The position numbers and the translations under genes were made by a program. A DNA stretch of 64,000 bases from Micromonospora sp. H61 (GTDB taxonomy: Bacteria; Actinomycetota; Actinomycetes; Mycobacteriales; Micromonosporaceae), in contig NZ_JAGPXY010000002.1 of the NCBI RefSeq assembly GCF_018070325.1, forward strand, positions 62,001-126,000, in the 5' to 3' direction. A model generated the notes under the pieces. It did not search any database. It was not told where the DNA came from and worked only from the letters and a program-made list of their open reading frames with translations. How positions within the stretch are numbered: position 1 is the first letter of the stretch; each line of letters begins with the position of its first letter. Shown piece by piece: positions 14,769 through 22,571 of this stretch.

Positions 14769-17216
14769 TCAGCCGTTCGGACGGCCGTTGCCGGGTCGTC
14801 CGGGTTGGTTGCCGGGTTGGCCGCCCGGAGTGCCGTCGGTGTTGCCCGGCGTACCGCCGCCCCCACTGCTGACCTGGATGGTGACCACACCACCCTTGAT
14901 CGTGCGTCCGTCCGGGCTGGTGCCGGCCGCGTCGCCCGCCTTGCAGGAGGACGGCACCTTCGCGCTGGAGACGACCGGCTCGAAGCCGGCGCCCTTGAGC
15001 CGGGACTTTGCCTGATCCACCGAAACGCACTTCACGTCGGGGATGCTGCGCTGGTCACCCTCGGAGATCTTCTGGCCCGGCGGCTCGAACTTGATCCGCG
15101 GTTTGCCCTTCATGGCATCCCGCAGCGTCTCGTACACCGGCGGGTTGATGCCGTCCTTCTGGGCGTGCTTCATCTTGACATTGGTCTGCGGCCAGTCCGG
15201 GTCGGCCATGATGCCGGCCACCGAGTACTGCTTGGTCATGGCGACCAGGGCGGCCGTCTTCTCCGAGTCGGTGGTGCCGGACTTACCGGCCACCGGCGCG
15301 TCGACGATGCTCTTCACGACGCCGGCCGTGCGGCTGCCACCGCACTTGCTGGTGCTGGAGTTGTCGCCGACCGGGCAGCGGGCGGCATCCACGGCGGCGC
15401 GGGCCACCTCGGTGCTGAACCGCTTCTCGCAGCGCGGGTTGGCGATGTCCAGCTTGTTGCCCTCCGGGTCCCGGATTTCCTGCACCGGGATCGGCTCGCA
15501 GTACTTGCCGTCCGCCGCGAGAGTCGCGTACGCGTTGGCCAGGTCGAGCGGGGTGGTGGAGGACACACCCAGGGTGAAGGCGCCCCACTGGTGGGCGGCT
15601 TCCTTGGTGGCGGCGAACTTGGCGTCGTTGCTCGCCCGGAACTGGATGCCGGCCCGCCGGGCGGCGTCGACCACGTTCTCCGCGCCGACCTGCTGTTGCA
15701 GCGGGACGAAGTAGGTGTTGATCGACGCGCTGAAGGCGCTCCACATGTTCTGTACACCGCCGGCCTTGAGGCCGGAGTTGGTCGGGCAGTAGAAGTGGGT
15801 GCCCTTGCAGGCCGCCGGGCTGCTGCTGTCGATGATGTATTCCGACTTGAACTGCTGCGGCGCGTTCATCGTGTAGCCGAGCGGGATGCCCTTCTCCAGC
15901 GCGGCGACGATGCTGAAGATCTTGAAGGTCGAGCCGGCCTGGTAGCCGGTGATGCCGTTGCCGCCGGTGAGCAGCGGGTTGACCGTCGCCGGGTAGTTGC
16001 CCCGGATCTTCTTCTTGCTCTTCGCGGGGTCGCTGGAGAGCTTGTTCTTCGGGTTCTTCGGGTCGTCGAGCTTGAACTGCCGGTTGACCGCGAGCGCCCG
16101 AACCCGGCCGGTGCCCGGCTCGACGACCGCGACCATTGCCGCTTCCTTGCTGTTCACGCTCTTGGCCTTACGGACCGCCTTGTCCGCGCCCCGCTGCGCC
16201 TGAACGTCGATCGAGGTCACGACGGTGTAACCGCCGCTCTTCAGTCGGCGCTCCCGGTCGTACGTGGTCGAGCCGAACGTCTCCTGATCCATCCACCAGC
16301 GGTAGAAGTAGTCGCAGAAGAAGCCCCACTCGTTGACGTTGGCGGCGACGCAGCCGTTCGGAGTGCGCTTGTCCTTCACGACCAGCTTGGTCGCCTTGGC
16401 GGCGTCGGCCTCCTGCTGGGTGATGGCCTTGATGTCGACCATGTTCTGGATGACGTAGTTGCGTCGATCCAGCGCGAGCGGGTAACCGGCCTCGGTGGTC
16501 GGGTCGTTCGTCGTCGGCGCCTTGACCATGCCGGCCAGCAACGCCGCTTCCTCGATCTTCAGCTTGCTCGGCGGCTTACCGAAGTAGACCTGGCTGGCGG
16601 CGTAGATGCCGTACGCGCCGTTGCCGAACGAGGCGAGGTTGAGGTAGCGGGTGAGGATCTCGTCCTTGGAGAATTCCTTGTCGACCTGGAGGGCCAGCCG
16701 CATCTCGCGCAGCTTGCGGGCGCTGGTGTCCTCGGTCGCCGCGACGACGTCCGCCGGGTGGGTGGCCGAGTAGGCGATGGCCAGTCGGACGTACTGCATG
16801 GTCAGCGTCGACGCGCCCTGCCGACCCGAGCCTTCGCTCTGGTTGTTGACGAACGCGCGGGCGACACCGTTGATGTCGACGCCGTTGTGCTTGTAGAACT
16901 CATGGTCCTCGGCCGCGATGATGGCCTTCTGCATGGCCGGCGAGATGTCGGGGAGCTTGACGTCCCGTCGGTTCTCGTCGTACATCGTCGCCAGCGGTGT
17001 CTTGCCGTCCGATGCCAGCAGGTAGCTGATCTGTGGCGCACGGGCCACCGTCAGCTCCGTGGGCAGGGCACCGAATGTCTCGGCGCCGGCCTTCGCGGCC
17101 AAGCCGGACATCGCTACCGCGGGGAAGGCCGCCGCAGCGACCACCACGCCGGCCAGCAGGCCACACACGGCTAGCGATGCGGCGTTGGTCAGCACATTGT
17201 GGTCACGTTTCCGCAT
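14769..17216 (-). CDS. ponA2: Bifunctional class A penicillin-binding protein with PASTA domain (PonA2-like)
   Basis: 815 aa. A short cytosolic N-terminus and one transmembrane segment (about residues 10-38) precede the glycosyltransferase domain (AAEDHEFYKHNGVD near residue 90; RQGASTLTMQYVR). The transpeptidase domain has active-site SxxK in GSTFKIF, SxN in SASINTYF and KTG-like KSGTTD. A C-terminal PASTA domain (IPDVKCVSVDQAKSRLKGAGFEP) and a Gly/Pro/Asn-rich tail follow. It polymerises and crosslinks peptidoglycan. ATG 17216 is chosen because GAGGTGA precedes it; the longer frame to 17315 lacks such a site. Position beside wblA/whiB4 matches M. tuberculosis Rv3682 (ponA2) and Streptomyces SCO3580. 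Confidence 0.93.
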   Translation of the reverse strand: MRKRDHNVLTNAASLAVCGLLAGVVVAAAAFPAVAMSGLAAKAGAETFGALPTELTVARAPQISYLLASDGKTPLATMYDENRRDVKLPDISPAMQKAIIAAEDHEFYKHNGVDINGVARAFVNNQSEGSGRQGASTLTMQYVRLAIAYSATHPADVVAATEDTSARKLREMRLALQVDKEFSKDEILTRYLNLASFGNGAYGIYAASQVYFGKPPSKLKIEEAALLAGMVKAPTTNDPTTEAGYPLALDRRNYVIQNMVDIKAITQQEADAAKATKLVVKDKRTPNGCVAANVNEWGFFCDYFYRWWMDQETFGSTTYDRERRLKSGGYTVVTSIDVQAQRGADKAVRKAKSVNSKEAAMVAVVEPGTGRVRALAVNRQFKLDDPKNPKNKLSSDPAKSKKKIRGNYPATVNPLLTGGNGITGYQAGSTFKIFSIVAALEKGIPLGYTMNAPQQFKSEYIIDSSSPAACKGTHFYCPTNSGLKAGGVQNMWSAFSASINTYFVPLQQQVGAENVVDAARRAGIQFRASNDAKFAATKEAAHQWGAFTLGVSSTTPLDLANAYATLAADGKYCEPIPVQEIRDPEGNKLDIANPRCEKRFSTEVARAAVDAARCPVGDNSSTSKCGGSRTAGVVKSIVDAPVAGKSGTTDSEKTAALVAMTKQYSVAGIMADPDWPQTNVKMKHAQKDGINPPVYETLRDAMKGKPRIKFEPPGQKISEGDQRSIPDVKCVSVDQAKSRLKGAGFEPVVSSAKVPSSCKAGDAAGTSPDGRTIKGGVVTIQVSSGGGGTPGNTDGTPGGQPGNQPGRPGNGRPNG

Positions 17217-17623
17217 CCAGGTCACCTCGACAGGGTACGCGAGTAGGGAACGAGGGGCGCTGGGGCGTTCTTTCCCCATTTCCTGCGCGCGCTGCCCTCG
17301 TTGTGCTAAACGCACGACCCCCGGTGCTTGGTTGCGTGTGACCTGGCGTGAGTCTCCTCCGATTCAGTGAGGTGGCGCAGCGTTATCGCTGACCTCGGCG
17401 GGGTAACCGGCGGTCGAAGGCCCGGGAAGCCGGGAGTGTCCGGAATGATGGATTTCGTCGACAACGTTGCGTAATCAGTCGACTACAGAGCATGATGGGG
17501 GCGGCGACAGCGCCACATGTCGTCCGCGCCGCCTTGGGGAAGGCAGGCCGGGCGATCGGGGGGAATTGCCGGCTGACGTGCATCGACGAGGTCGGTAGGT
17601 ACTGCAAGGGGGGACGTGTACAC
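17217..17623. promoter_or_regulatory. Divergent regulatory region between ponA2 and wblA
   Basis: 407 nt without a convincing gene. It should hold promoters for both genes. Two GTCGAC palindromes (17457-17462 and 17478-17483) are exactly 21 bp apart, two helical turns, on one face of the DNA. The ribosome-site-like AAGGGGGGAC at 17606-17615 precedes the wblA start. The long open frame through this region upstream of wblA is probably not translated. Confidence 0.5.
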
Positions 17624-17944
17624 ATGGGCATGATCACTGACTGGCCGTCGCTGGCGGCATGTCAGAACGGGGACCCGGACGCGTTGTTCGTACAGGGCGC
17701 CGAACAGAACGTGGCGAAGCGGATCTGCCGGAGCTGCCCAGTTCGGTACGAGTGCCTGGCCGACGCGCTGGACAACCGGATCGAGTTCGGTGTGTGGGGC
17801 GGCATGACCGAACGCGAACGGCGGGCGCTACTGCGTCGTCACCCCCAGGTGACGAGCTGGCGCAAGATGTTCGAGGCCGCGATGAAGAAGAACAGCAAGG
17901 ACAAGACCGGCAAGGACAAGATTCTCGTCAGCGCGGCCAACTGA
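17624..17944 (+). CDS. wblA: WhiB-family iron-sulfur regulator, WblA/WhiB4 type
   Basis: 106 aa. Four cysteines that ligate a 4Fe-4S cluster are visible: one in SLAACQ and three in ICRSCPVRYEC. The turn GVWGGMTERERR and a lysine-rich tail (AAMKKNSKDKTGKDK) serve in sigma-factor contact and DNA binding. The stretch LADALDNRIEFGVWGGMTER is close to Streptomyces WblA and M. tuberculosis WhiB4, and the neighbours (ArsA-like ATPases downstream, class A PBP upstream) are the same in both. WblA represses antibiotic production and promotes development in Streptomyces; WhiB4 senses redox stress. ATG 17624 is chosen; Met at 17630 is possible. It converges on the ATPase gene with a 6-nt gap. Confidence 0.92.
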   Translation: MGMITDWPSLAACQNGDPDALFVQGAEQNVAKRICRSCPVRYECLADALDNRIEFGVWGGMTERERRALLRRHPQVTSWRKMFEAAMKKNSKDKTGKDKILVSAAN

Positions 17945-17950
17945 TGCCGG

Positions 17951-19099
17951 TCACGGCCGGCTGATCGCCGCGCCGATCGTCCGTAGCCCGTCGACGTCGT
18001 GCACGTCGGCGGGCTGCGCCGTGACCGAAACCGCCGGCACGGCCGGGAACGCCTCGGTGAAGCGCGCGGCGACCTGCTGCTCGCGTACCGCCTGACGAGC
18101 CAACGCCGCGTGCGCCCGCAGCACGTCGGCGGTGGCCTCATGCCCACCCAGCTGGGTCAGCCGCTCGGCGGCGACCCGGCTCTGCTCGGCGTCCAGCTCC
18201 GGGACCGTCGGGCGGTGCACCCGGTTGAGCACCAGGCCGGCCAGCGGCATCCGCTCGTCCCGCAACCGGCCCGCGAAGTAGGCGGCCTCCCGGACCGCGT
18301 CCGGCTCCGGCGTCGCGACCAGCAGAAAGGCCGTCTCCCGCGCCTGCAGGATGCGGTACGTCTGCTCGGCGCGCTGCCGGAAACCACCGAACATCGAATC
18401 CAGTGCCGCCACGAAGCCGGACAGGTCGGTGAGCAGTTGCGCGCCGAGCACCTTCTGCACCACCTTCGAGAACATCCCGAACGAGGCCGTGACCAGGCTG
18501 AACATGCTCCGCCCGCCGCTGCGCGCCGGGGCCAGCAGCAGTCGCAGCATCCGGCCGTCGAGGAAACGGGAGAGCCGAGCCGGCGCATCCAGGAAGTCCA
18601 GTGCCGAGCGGGACGGTGGAGTGTCCACCACGATCAGGTCCCATTCGCCCCGGGCGTGCAACTGACCCAGCTTCTCCATCGCCATGTATTCCTGTGTGCC
18701 GGCGAAGGTCGAGCTCATCGCCTGGTAGAACGGGTTCGCGAAGATCTCCGCGGCCTTCGTCGGGTCGGTGTGCTGCAACACCACGTCGTCGAAGGTGCGC
18801 TTCATGTCCAGCATCATGGCGTGCAACTCGCCGCCGCTGCTCTCGACGTCGATCCCCTTGACCTGGCGAGGGGTGTTGTCCAGCTCGGTCAGGCCCAGCG
18901 ACTGGGCCAACCGGCGAGCCGGGTCGATGGTGAGCACCACAGTGCGTCGGCCGTGATGCTCGGCCGCCCGCAGCGCCAGCGCCGCGGCCGTGGTCGTCTT
19001 TCCCACTCCGCCGGCACCGCAGCACACGACGATCCGCACGCCTGGGTCGGCGAGGATCTGGTCGACGTCCAGCTGCGGCGCCGCGTCTTCGGAAGGCAC
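17951..19099 (-). CDS. ArsA/Get3-like ATPase, second of pair (Rv3680-like)
   Basis: 382 aa, SIMIBI-class P-loop ATPase, cytosolic. Walker A is CGAGGVGKTT (about residues 25-34), switch I TIDPARRL, switch II VVDTPPSRSALDFLDAP. The deviant-Walker signature lysine found in ArsA/Get3 (xKGGxGK) is replaced by Ala here, unlike its neighbour. A hydrophobic middle region (SMFSLVTASFGMFSKVVQKVLG) could correspond to the client-binding groove. In M. tuberculosis the pair Rv3679/Rv3680 forms a Get3-like complex linked to stress tolerance. GTG 19099 is chosen; TTG 19102 is possible. It follows the first ATPase by 56 nt and is surely co-transcribed. Confidence 0.85.
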   Translation of the reverse strand: MPSEDAAPQLDVDQILADPGVRIVVCCGAGGVGKTTTAAALALRAAEHHGRRTVVLTIDPARRLAQSLGLTELDNTPRQVKGIDVESSGGELHAMMLDMKRTFDDVVLQHTDPTKAAEIFANPFYQAMSSTFAGTQEYMAMEKLGQLHARGEWDLIVVDTPPSRSALDFLDAPARLSRFLDGRMLRLLLAPARSGGRSMFSLVTASFGMFSKVVQKVLGAQLLTDLSGFVAALDSMFGGFRQRAEQTYRILQARETAFLLVATPEPDAVREAAYFAGRLRDERMPLAGLVLNRVHRPTVPELDAEQSRVAAERLTQLGGHEATADVLRAHAALARQAVREQQVAARFTEAFPAVPAVSVTAQPADVHDVDGLRTIGAAISRP

Positions 19100-19155
19100 C
19101 AATCGAGCGTATCGGGCCGGTGGGTCCGCGCGCCCGTGCTGCGCTCAGGTGTGAG

Positions 19156-20133
19156 TCATTCGGCGCGGACGAGGGCCTGGGCCAGCGTCGCGAGCCCCGC
19201 CCGATCAACCCCGTCGGGCAGCAACGGCAGCTCGATCATCGGCAGCCCCAACTCCACCAGGTCGGCGCGGAGCGAATCTTCCAGTTCGCGCCGGATGAGC
19301 TGGTCACGCGCCTCATCGTGCAACCCGGCCACGATGTCCCGATCGGCCGGCAGCCCGGCGGCGACCAGTCCGCGCTTCAACTCCGCGGCGGTGACCGCCG
19401 CTCCGGCGGGCACCGGCGGTCGGACTCCGTTGACGAGCACCTTCCCGACGCCGAAGCCGAGGGCGGTCAGATCGGCGATCGCGTCGACAGTCTCCTGGAT
19501 CGGCATCTCCTCCAGCAGCGTGACCACGTGCACCGCCGTCATCGGGGACCGCAGCAACGCGGCGACCCCCTCGCTCTGGGTCTTGATCGGGCCCACCTTG
19601 GCCAGCCGGGCGGTCTCCGCCGTCACGTTGAGGAACCGGCCGATCCGCCCGGTCGGCGGGGCGTCCAGCACCACCGCGTCGTACGCGCGCCGCTGCCCGG
19701 TGGTGCGGGTGGTGGCCTCCTTCACCTTGCCGGTGAGCAGGACGTCCCGCAGGCCGGGCGCGATGGTGGTGGCGAAGTCGATGGCGCCGAGCTTGCGTAG
19801 TGCCCGGCCCGCCGCGCCCAGTTTGTAGAACATGTCGAGGTACTCGAGCAGCGCCTCCTCGGCGTCCACCGCGAGTGCGCGCACCTCACCGCCGTCCGGC
19901 GCGTCGGCGAGGTGCCGCTCCTCGTAGGGCAGCGGCTCGATGCCGAACAGTTGGGCGATGCCCTGCCGCCCCTCGACCTCGACCAGCAGGGTGCGCCGGC
20001 CGCCGGCGGCGAGCGCGAGGGCCAGCGCCGCCGCCACGCTGGTCTTACCGGTGCCGCCCTTGCCGGTCACCACGTGGAGACGGGCGGGCCATCCGGTACC
20101 GGCCGGATCGATCGGACGCTCAGCTGCACACAC
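19156..20133 (-). CDS. ArsA/Get3-like ATPase, first of pair (Rv3679-like)
   Basis: 325 aa, cytosolic. Walker A is GKGGTGKTS (about residues 24-32) with the signature lysine of the ArsA/Get3/MinD class, which reaches across the dimer to the partner's nucleotide. Switch II reads VVLDAPPTGRIGRFL. No cysteine triad for arsenite is evident, so arsenic transport is unlikely despite the common family label. The next gene encodes a paralogue, and a heterodimer is the likely unit. The start at 20133 (GTG, followed by TGC GCA GCT) is tentative. Placement next to wblA equals the SCO3577-3579 and Rv3679-3681 neighbourhoods. Confidence 0.87.
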   Translation of the reverse strand: MCAAERPIDPAGTGWPARLHVVTGKGGTGKTSVAAALALALAAGGRRTLLVEVEGRQGIAQLFGIEPLPYEERHLADAPDGGEVRALAVDAEEALLEYLDMFYKLGAAGRALRKLGAIDFATTIAPGLRDVLLTGKVKEATTRTTGQRRAYDAVVLDAPPTGRIGRFLNVTAETARLAKVGPIKTQSEGVAALLRSPMTAVHVVTLLEEMPIQETVDAIADLTALGFGVGKVLVNGVRPPVPAGAAVTAAELKRGLVAAGLPADRDIVAGLHDEARDQLIRRELEDSLRADLVELGLPMIELPLLPDGVDRAGLATLAQALVRAE

Positions 20134-20159
20134 CCGTCGAGCCTATCCAGGCTGGGCGG

Positions 20160-20954
20160 TCAGGCGACCTCGCAGACCCACCAACCCGTCTTCTGCACCA
20201 CAGTGAAGCGCAACTCCTGGTCGGCCACCTTCTCGTCGGCGGTGGTCATGGTGAGCCGGGTGGAGACGGTGGCCCGTTCCCCGGTCTGGTTGTCAACCTT
20301 CGGGGTGGTCCAGCGGAAGCGCGGGTTCTGGTAGGTGGCGGCGTACTTCTCCACCTCGGCAACCTTCGCGGCGATCTTGTCGTCGTCGCGGGAAGCGGCG
20401 CAGACGTGACCGGCCGCCTTCGTCGCGTCGCGATCCTTGTAGACAGCGGTGAGGAACTCGTCGACGGCGACCGCCGGCTCCTTGGCACCCTCGCCGGTCT
20501 CGACGTCGCGCAGGGTCAGGAAGGCCACCACGCCACCCCCCACGCAGAGCACCATGATCACGACCAGGGCGATGGCCGCGATCAACAGACCGCGCTTCTT
20601 CTTCGGCCCGGCCGTGCCGTGGTAGGGCGGATAGGCGGGCGGGGCCGGGGGGATCGATGAGGAGTTCGGGGCACCCGGCTGCGTGGGTGCGGCGGCCGAG
20701 GTGGGGCCGCCAGGCCCTGTCGGCTGGCTGGGGCCGCCAGGCTGCCCCGGGACGGCCGGCTGGCCGGGGCCGCTGTGCTGCCCCGGGAAGGCCGGTGAGG
20801 TGGGGGCGGCGGGGAGAGCGAGCTGCCCGGGCGGCGTAGCGGGGGTCGACTGGCTGGGGATGGTCGGCGCGCCGGGCTGACCGGCGGGATCCGGGTGGTG
20901 GACCGGCGGGTGAGCGGGTGTGCCGGCCTGGTCGCCGCTGGGCGGGTGGGTCAT
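20160..20954 (-). CDS. Proline-rich single-pass membrane protein with exterior NTF2-like domain
   Basis: 264 aa. The first about 125 residues are low-complexity Pro/Gly/Gln/Ala (MTHPPSGDQAGTPAHPP...). A KKKR stop signal and one transmembrane helix (GLLIAAIALVVIMVLCVGGGVVAFL) follow. The roughly 110-residue exterior domain (VDEFLTAVYKDRDATKAAGHVCAA... TVVQKTGWWVCEV) resembles DUF4878/NTF2-like folds and has two cysteines that could pair. Function unknown. ATG 20954 has GGGGGAA 6 nt upstream. It lies just upstream of the ATPase pair on the same strand (26-nt gap) and probably shares their transcript. Confidence 0.7.
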   Translation of the reverse strand: MTHPPSGDQAGTPAHPPVHHPDPAGQPGAPTIPSQSTPATPPGQLALPAAPTSPAFPGQHSGPGQPAVPGQPGGPSQPTGPGGPTSAAAPTQPGAPNSSSIPPAPPAYPPYHGTAGPKKKRGLLIAAIALVVIMVLCVGGGVVAFLTLRDVETGEGAKEPAVAVDEFLTAVYKDRDATKAAGHVCAASRDDDKIAAKVAEVEKYAATYQNPRFRWTTPKVDNQTGERATVSTRLTMTTADEKVADQELRFTVVQKTGWWVCEVA

Positions 20955-21307
20955 GTCGTTCCCCCAGGGGTGCGGCGCCCGCCGCCACCCCTGGCGCCGA
21001 GCGTGATCGAGCGGGCGGCCGGGCGCAGCGCGACCGTCCGACCGGAAGGGTAGCGGTCGATGAGCGGATCGGTGTCGCCCCTGCCTGCCGAGCGGGCCAG
21101 CGATCCGGTGAGCGGTACCCGCGTCGGTTTCGGTGTCGGGCCCCCGACCTGCGGTGTGTCGCATATGTGACTGTTGGTGACCTCTTGTGCGCGTCCTGTT
21201 GGCGGGACCGTTGCCACAGACCTACCTTCGTCCCGGTGCGGGGGCCGGAACGGACGAATGGGTCCGGACCGGAAGCATGGTCCGAGAGGTACGACCGGAG
21301 GCAGTAC
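20955..21307. promoter_or_regulatory. Divergent intergenic region
   Basis: 353 nt between the Pro-rich membrane protein gene (leftward) and the 160-aa gene (rightward). It must carry both promoters. The only clear element is GGAGG just before the ATG at 21308. I see no gene, strong hairpin or repeat. Confidence 0.4.
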
Positions 21308-21790
21308 ATGCGCGACGCGGACAACATCCCTCGCACCCAGTTCCCGACGAACGACCGGCCTCGCCGGCCCGGGTCCGTGGTCGAGGCCGGCGGGCAGGTC
21401 ACCAACCAGCCGATCAACGAACGGTCGTACCGCCGGATGCCGGAGCAGGCGGAGACGGCCCGGGTGCCGAGCCAGCCCGCCGAGCGGACCCGCGAGGACG
21501 ACGAGCCGGGCTTCGTCATCCACCTGCCGATCCGGGTGCCGAACCTGGCGGCGGCGACCGTGCTGGCCGGCCGGGTCGCGGTGTCCCTGGGTTTCCTGCC
21601 CGAGTTGGACGCCGGCGAGACGACCGTCTCCAACGCCGACGATCAGAACAACCGGCACCGGGTCTTCTGTGACCTGTTGCTGCCCGACCGGTCCCGCTGC
21701 CCTCAGGGGTACGAGCACGAAGGGCGCTGCGGGGAGCTGCCGGCCGCGCCGGAGCAGCGTCCCGTACCTCGTCCGGCCAGCGGACCGTAG
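21308..21790 (+). CDS. Conserved hypothetical protein, 160 aa
   Basis: The first about 65 residues are polar and look disordered (MRDADNIPRTQFPTNDRPRRPGS...). The C-terminal part (FVIHLPIRVPNLAAATVLAGRVAVSLGFLPELD... CDLLLPDRSRCPQGYEHEGRCG) is compact and has three cysteines that may bind metal or pair. Not recognised as a named family. GGAGG precedes ATG 21308. It is first in a run with the DUF4177, RidA and MBL genes, inside the wblA-crp neighbourhood, so it may belong to that conserved group. Confidence 0.65.
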   Translation: MRDADNIPRTQFPTNDRPRRPGSVVEAGGQVTNQPINERSYRRMPEQAETARVPSQPAERTREDDEPGFVIHLPIRVPNLAAATVLAGRVAVSLGFLPELDAGETTVSNADDQNNRHRVFCDLLLPDRSRCPQGYEHEGRCGELPAAPEQRPVPRPASGP

Positions 21791-21793
21791 GCT
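21788..21793 (+). promoter_or_regulatory. Putative -10 for the DUF4177-ridA operon
   Basis: TAGGCT overlaps the stop codon of the 160-aa gene. It would start transcription near 21800, leaving a leader of about 35 nt with the purine-rich GAGAGGGAG before ATG 21835. Confidence 0.45.
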
Positions 21794-21834
21794 GTCCCTC
21801 GAACAATTCCGCACCGAGAGGGAGCCCTTCAGCG

Positions 21835-21990
21835 ATGCAGAAGTGGGAATACTCCACGGTCCCGCTGCTGGTCCACGCGACCAAGCAGATCCTCGACAAC
21901 TGGGGCGAGGACGGGTGGGAGCTCGTCGCCGTGGTCCCCGGCCCGAATCCGGACCAGCTGGTCGCCTACCTGAAGCGGCCCAAGGCGTGA
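21835..21990 (+). CDS. DUF4177-type small protein, 51 aa
   Basis: A complete small gene: MQKWEYSTVPLLVHATKQIL, then DNWGEDGWELVAVVPGP and a basic C-terminus. The KWEY start and the NWGEDGWELV signature are those of DUF4177 proteins. Its stop TGA overlaps the GTG start of the RidA gene by 3 nt (GTGA), showing translational coupling. M. tuberculosis has a comparable tiny gene (Rv3678A) in the same place beside Rv3678c (RidA). Function unknown. Confidence 0.85.
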   Translation: MQKWEYSTVPLLVHATKQILDNWGEDGWELVAVVPGPNPDQLVAYLKRPKA

Positions 21991-22448
21991 GCAACGGTCC
22001 GCACGCGAAGCTCGCCGAGCTGGGTCTCGACCTGCCCGAGGTCGTGCCGCCGGTGGCCAGTTACGTCCCGGCCGTGCAGTCCGGGCAGCACGTGTACGTT
22101 TCCGGCCAGTTGCCGATGGCCGAGGGCAAGTTGCTGGCGACCGGCAAGGTCGGCGCCGGGATCTCCGCCGAGCAGGCGAAGGATCTGGCCCAGCGGTGCG
22201 CGCTCAACGCGCTGGCCGCTGTCGACTCGCTGGTCGGTCTGGAGAACGTGGTCAAGGTGGTCAAGGTGACCGGGTTCGTGGCCTCCGCGCCCGGCTTCAC
22301 CGGCCAGCCCGCCGTGATCAACGGTGCCTCGGATCTCTTCGGCACCGTCTTCGGGGAGGCCGGCCGGCACGCGCGCAGCGCGGTGGGTGTGGCCGAGTTG
22401 CCACTGGACGCCCCGGTGGAGATCGAGCTGATCGTCGAGGTCGCCTGA
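21987..22448 (+). CDS. RidA/YjgF-family enamine/imine deaminase
   Basis: 153 aa. It has the chorismate-mutase-like fold of the family: QSGQHVYVSGQLP near residues 32-44, and an Arg-Ser patch in the C-terminal GEAGRHARSAVGVAELPLDAPVEIE. RidA proteins hydrolyse reactive enamines such as 2-aminoacrylate made by PLP enzymes. This subgroup (Rv3678c-like, about 150 aa) may have a different substrate from canonical 130-aa RidA. It starts at GTG 21987 inside the DUF4177 stop. An inverted repeat of the GATCTTG family separates it from the MBL gene. Confidence 0.85.
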   Translation: MSNGPHAKLAELGLDLPEVVPPVASYVPAVQSGQHVYVSGQLPMAEGKLLATGKVGAGISAEQAKDLAQRCALNALAAVDSLVGLENVVKVVKVTGFVASAPGFTGQPAVINGASDLFGTVFGEAGRHARSAVGVAELPLDAPVEIELIVEVA

Positions 22449-22466
22449 CGCGTCCCCATCGCCCCC

Positions 22467-22536
22467 CGATCTTGCACTTCCTGCTCGGACGAAAGCCCTG
22501 AACCGGGATGAATCAGGGGCCGCAAGTGCAAGATCG
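22467..22536. repeat. Intergenic inverted repeat, GATCTTG type
   Basis: cgatcttgcactt (22467-22479) and aagtgcaagatcg (22524-22536) are perfect complements. An inner stem, ccctga (22496-22501) with tcaggg (22513-22518), makes a two-step cruciform. The arm is nearly the same as in the element at 1265-1333. It lies between ridA and the MBL gene, just before the MBL promoter. Confidence 0.8.
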
Positions 22537-22558
22537 TGGGGTGTGGCGGGCGGGGTCG

Positions 22559-22564
22559 TACGAT
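22559..22564 (+). promoter_or_regulatory. Putative leaderless promoter -10 (MBL gene)
   Basis: TACGAT ends 7 nt before ATG 22572 with no ribosome site between, the typical actinobacterial leaderless arrangement. Confidence 0.5.
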
Positions 22565-22571
22565 CGCAGCC

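Noticed and set aside
17951..20133. Arsenite efflux operon (ArsA)
   Set aside because: No arsB, arsR or arsenite-binding cysteines; the synteny is that of the Get3-like pair next to whiB4.
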